Below, in pieces: positions 62,192 to 64,000 of a stretch of 64,000 nt of DNA (position 1 is the first letter of the stretch; every line of letters starts with the position of its first letter). Source of the stretch: an uncultured bacterium. GTDB taxonomy: Bacteria > Acidobacteriota > Thermoanaerobaculia > Thermoanaerobaculales > Thermoanaerobaculaceae. Location of the stretch: positions 30,045 through 94,044 of the forward strand of contig CALEVZ010000001.1 of the NCBI GenBank assembly GCA_937924755.1. Reading direction: 5' to 3'. The translations under genes were made by a program, and so were the position numbers. The notes under the pieces were generated by a model. It made no database searches. It saw nothing but the letters and a program-made list of their open reading frames with translations, and was not told the DNA's origin.

Positions 62192-62662
62192 TCAAAAGCG
62201 CAACCGGAAGCCGTTCGTGATCCCCTTCCTCGAGTCATGACACGTCCCCGCTCCGCGCAGCCGGATGCGCTGCTCCACGTGAAGCGTGCAGCGCAGCGCG
62301 GTGCCCTGGTCCCCCAGCAGCTCGCCGGTGAGGTTCATGACGGTACCGCCGCGCAGGGGAACGCCGGCGCCGGCGGCGCCCATCCCCGCCGAGCCGGAGG
62401 GAAGCGGGGGTTCGGGGTGCACGCCGGGACGGCTGTGGCGGCCGCCGGGGTCGAGGGAAAGCCGCCCCTGCAGCACCTCCCCGGTGCGTGGATCGACCGC
62501 GCGCACGAAGGCGCTGTCCGATTCCACCGCCACCGTCACCGGCAGGACCGCCGCGCCGGCGAGCTCCTCCAAAGTTCCTTGCCGCGTGACCGTGCAGGCT
62601 GCGATGACAGTCGGCGTCAGCAGGGCGAGCAGGCGCCAGCCGGCGGAGCGTGAACGCCTCAT
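62192..62662 (-). CDS. Small lipoprotein of unknown function
   Basis: 156 residues. Basic start MRRSRSAGWR then LLALLTPTVIAAC, a good lipobox with Cys about 23. The mature part has a beta-rich region (LPVTVAVESDSAFVRAVDPRTGEVLQGRLSL), a Gly/Pro-rich stretch and TALRCTLHVEQRIRLRGAGTC with a Cys pair that could form a disulfide. No family recognised. Start is 6 nt after TAGAAT. Next to the fasciclin gene on the same strand. Confidence 0.75.
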   Translation of the reverse strand: MRRSRSAGWRLLALLTPTVIAACTVTRQGTLEELAGAAVLPVTVAVESDSAFVRAVDPRTGEVLQGRLSLDPGGRHSRPGVHPEPPLPSGSAGMGAAGAGVPLRGGTVMNLTGELLGDQGTALRCTLHVEQRIRLRGAGTCHDSRKGITNGFRLRF

Positions 62663-62668
62663 GCCGCG

Positions 62669-62674
62669 ATTCTA
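62669..62674 (-). promoter_or_regulatory. -10 element TAGAAT of the lipoprotein gene, probably leaderless
   Basis: TAGAAT on the minus strand ends 6 nt before the ATG at 62662. Confidence 0.45.
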
Positions 62675-62768
62675 CCGCTTGTGGGGGTTTTTCCGTGGGC
62701 CGACGACCCGTCCCGCCGCGCGGGGGACGCTGGCACGCCGACGGGGAAACGACTACCATCGCAGGGTC

Positions 62769-64000
62769 ATGCAGGTTTCGAAGCCTCGCCTGATGCGCAC
62801 GGCGCTTGTGGCGGCAAGCGTGTACGTGCTGGTGGCCGCGACGTACATCTGGCTGTCCGACACCGTCCTGCTCGGCCGGGCGGCCGCCTGGCCGCCGTCG
62901 CTGCTGCGCCTGTCGCTGCTCAAGGGAACTCTCTACGTGCTGGTCACCGGCGCGGCTTTGTTCCTGCTGGTGTGGCGCTTTTCGCTGCGCGTCGCGGCGG
63001 CGGCGCGCGAGGCGTCGGCGCGGGCGGCCGCGGCGGTGCTGGCCAGCGAGGAGCGCTACCGGGCGCTGGCGGAATCGGCCACGGACTTCATCTTGATCTT
63101 CGACCGCGAGCTGCACCTCACCTACCTCAACGGCGCCGCCGCGGCGGCGCTGGGAGCCCCGGCTCACACGTTCACGGGTAAGACGGTGGAGGAGTTGTTT
63201 CCGCCGGAGGCGGCGCGGCGCCAGCGGCACACCCTGCAGCGGGTGCTTGAGCGGGGCGAGGCGGAGGTCCATGAGGAACAGGTCCCGTTTCCCCAGGGCA
63301 CTCTCTGGCTGTCCACGTCGCTGGTGCCGATGCGTGACCAGAACACCGGTGCGGTGACCGGCGTCCTCGGGGTGTCGAGAGACATCAGCGCCTTCAAGCG
63401 CCAGGAAGCTGTCCGCGAGGCGACCTTCGCCATCTCCCAGGCGGCCGCCGCCGCCTCCAGTCTCGGCGGGTTGCTGCCGCAGATCCACCGGGCGATCGGG
63501 GCGCTGTTGCCGGCCGAGAACTTTTACATCGCCTTGTACGACGAGGATCGGGGGCTGCTTTCTTTTCCCTATTTCGTCGACGAGGTCGATGCGCCGCCGC
63601 CGCCGCGGCCGCCGGGGCGTGGGCTGACCGAGTATGTGCTGCGCACCCGGCGCTCGCTGCTGGCCTCTCCGGAGGTGTTCGCGCAGCTGGTGGCGGCGGG
63701 CGAGGTGGAGTTGCTGGGAGCGCCGTCGGTGGACTGGCTGGGCGTGCCGTTAATCGTGCGCGACCGCCCCATCGGCGCGCTGGTGGTGCAGAGCTACCGC
63801 GAGGGCGTACGCTTCGACGAAGCGGCCCGGGAGCTGTTGGAGTTCGTGTCCTCCCAAGTGGCCATGGCCATCGAGCGGGCGCGCGCCGAGGAGGCGCTGC
63901 GGGAAAGCGAGGAGCGCTTCCGGGTGCTGGTGGAGACGACCCCGGTGGGCGTGCTGATCATCGTCGGCGACGCCATCGTCTACGCCAACCCGGGGGCGGC
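62769..64000 (+). CDS. Membrane PAS-GAF-PAS sensor protein (truncated by window end)
   Basis: The first 410 residues of a longer protein. Two membrane helices (TALVAASVYVLVAATYIWL, about 11-29; LLKGTLYVLVTGAALFLLVW, about 56-76), then PAS (about 93-212: EERYRALAESATDFILIF), GAF (about 215-375: LLPQIHRAIGALLPAENFYIALYD, VPLIVRDRPIGALVVQSY) and the start of a second PAS (ESEERFRVLVETTPVGVLII, about 377 on). A histidine kinase or cyclase output domain should follow beyond the window. Ligands unknown. A TACCAT hexamer lies 9 nt before the ATG. Divergent from the lipoprotein gene. Confidence 0.88.
   Translation, partial: MQVSKPRLMRTALVAASVYVLVAATYIWLSDTVLLGRAAAWPPSLLRLSLLKGTLYVLVTGAALFLLVWRFSLRVAAAAREASARAAAAVLASEERYRALAESATDFILIFDRELHLTYLNGAAAAALGAPAHTFTGKTVEELFPPEAARRQRHTLQRVLERGEAEVHEEQVPFPQGTLWLSTSLVPMRDQNTGAVTGVLGVSRDISAFKRQEAVREATFAISQAAAAASSLGGLLPQIHRAIGALLPAENFYIALYDEDRGLLSFPYFVDEVDAPPPPRPPGRGLTEYVLRTRRSLLASPEVFAQLVAAGEVELLGAPSVDWLGVPLIVRDRPIGALVVQSYREGVRFDEAARELLEFVSSQVAMAIERARAEEALRESEERFRVLVETTPVGVLIIVGDAIVYANPGA

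Overview
The window is about 68% GC, densely packed, free of insertion sequences, phage genes and CRISPR arrays, and reads as core chromosome of a Gram-negative (diderm) bacterium: outer-membrane type lipoproteins, an outer-membrane-barrel candidate and a complete-looking System I cytochrome c maturation set are present. SpoVG in a lineage without other sporulation genes here, a CXXXY-type CcmE, a Ser/Thr kinase with VCBS-like repeats and many long TPR proteins fit Acidobacteriota (Thermoanaerobaculia/Holophagae-like) best. That placement is inference from gene content only.

Layout. 1-2498 holds a badly broken Ser/Thr kinase gene (minus strand). 2537-7444 carries an S9 peptidase, malic enzyme, a thioredoxin-like lipoprotein and an Lrp regulator. 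7562-14337 is a ccmABCDEF operon followed by a LON-domain protein and a HEPN-like protein. 14448-18100 is a methyltransferase plus rplI-DUF2232-rpsR-rpsF. 18218-24717 is pth-rplY-prs-tRNA-Gln-spoVG-ispE-lipoprotein-TPR; apart from spoVG this is the classic lolB-ispE-tRNA-prs-rplY-pth order. 24818-28041 has a DEAD-box helicase, a secreted propeller-like protein and queG.

28038-31332 is the most interesting stretch: a consensus promoter, a structured leader, an abundant-looking Ala-rich coiled-coil lipoprotein, then two different YkuD (L,D-transpeptidase family) proteins and a third protein that looks like a YkuD fold without catalytic residues. It resembles a Braun-lipoprotein attachment/detachment system assembled as one operon. 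31546-43723 is a large TPR protein, the rplS-trmD-rimM-khpA-rpsP operon, ffh, a Lon-like protease, an MMPL exporter and pgsA. 43818-52306 has a polysaccharide deacetylase, acyl-CoA synthetase with its TetR regulator and a palindromic operator, a soluble histidine kinase, a pseudouridine synthase, a ferritin-like protein, a receiver-like/patatin protein and PPK2. 52434-56871 is a secreted thiol/redox operon (TPR-barrel, rhodanese-like, MauE-like, DsbA-like, thioredoxin-like/BACON-like) behind a consensus promoter. 57012-62662 is a fatty-acid modification operon (FAD oxidoreductase, DUF1365, two CFA-synthase-like methyltransferases) with a fasciclin protein and a lipoprotein. A PAS/GAF sensor runs off the right end.

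Across the window several genes start only 6-10 nt after a TANNNT hexamer (TATACT, TACACT, TAGAAT), which suggests widespread leaderless transcription. Housekeeping operons instead have spaced -35/-10 promoters, leaders and Shine-Dalgarno sites.
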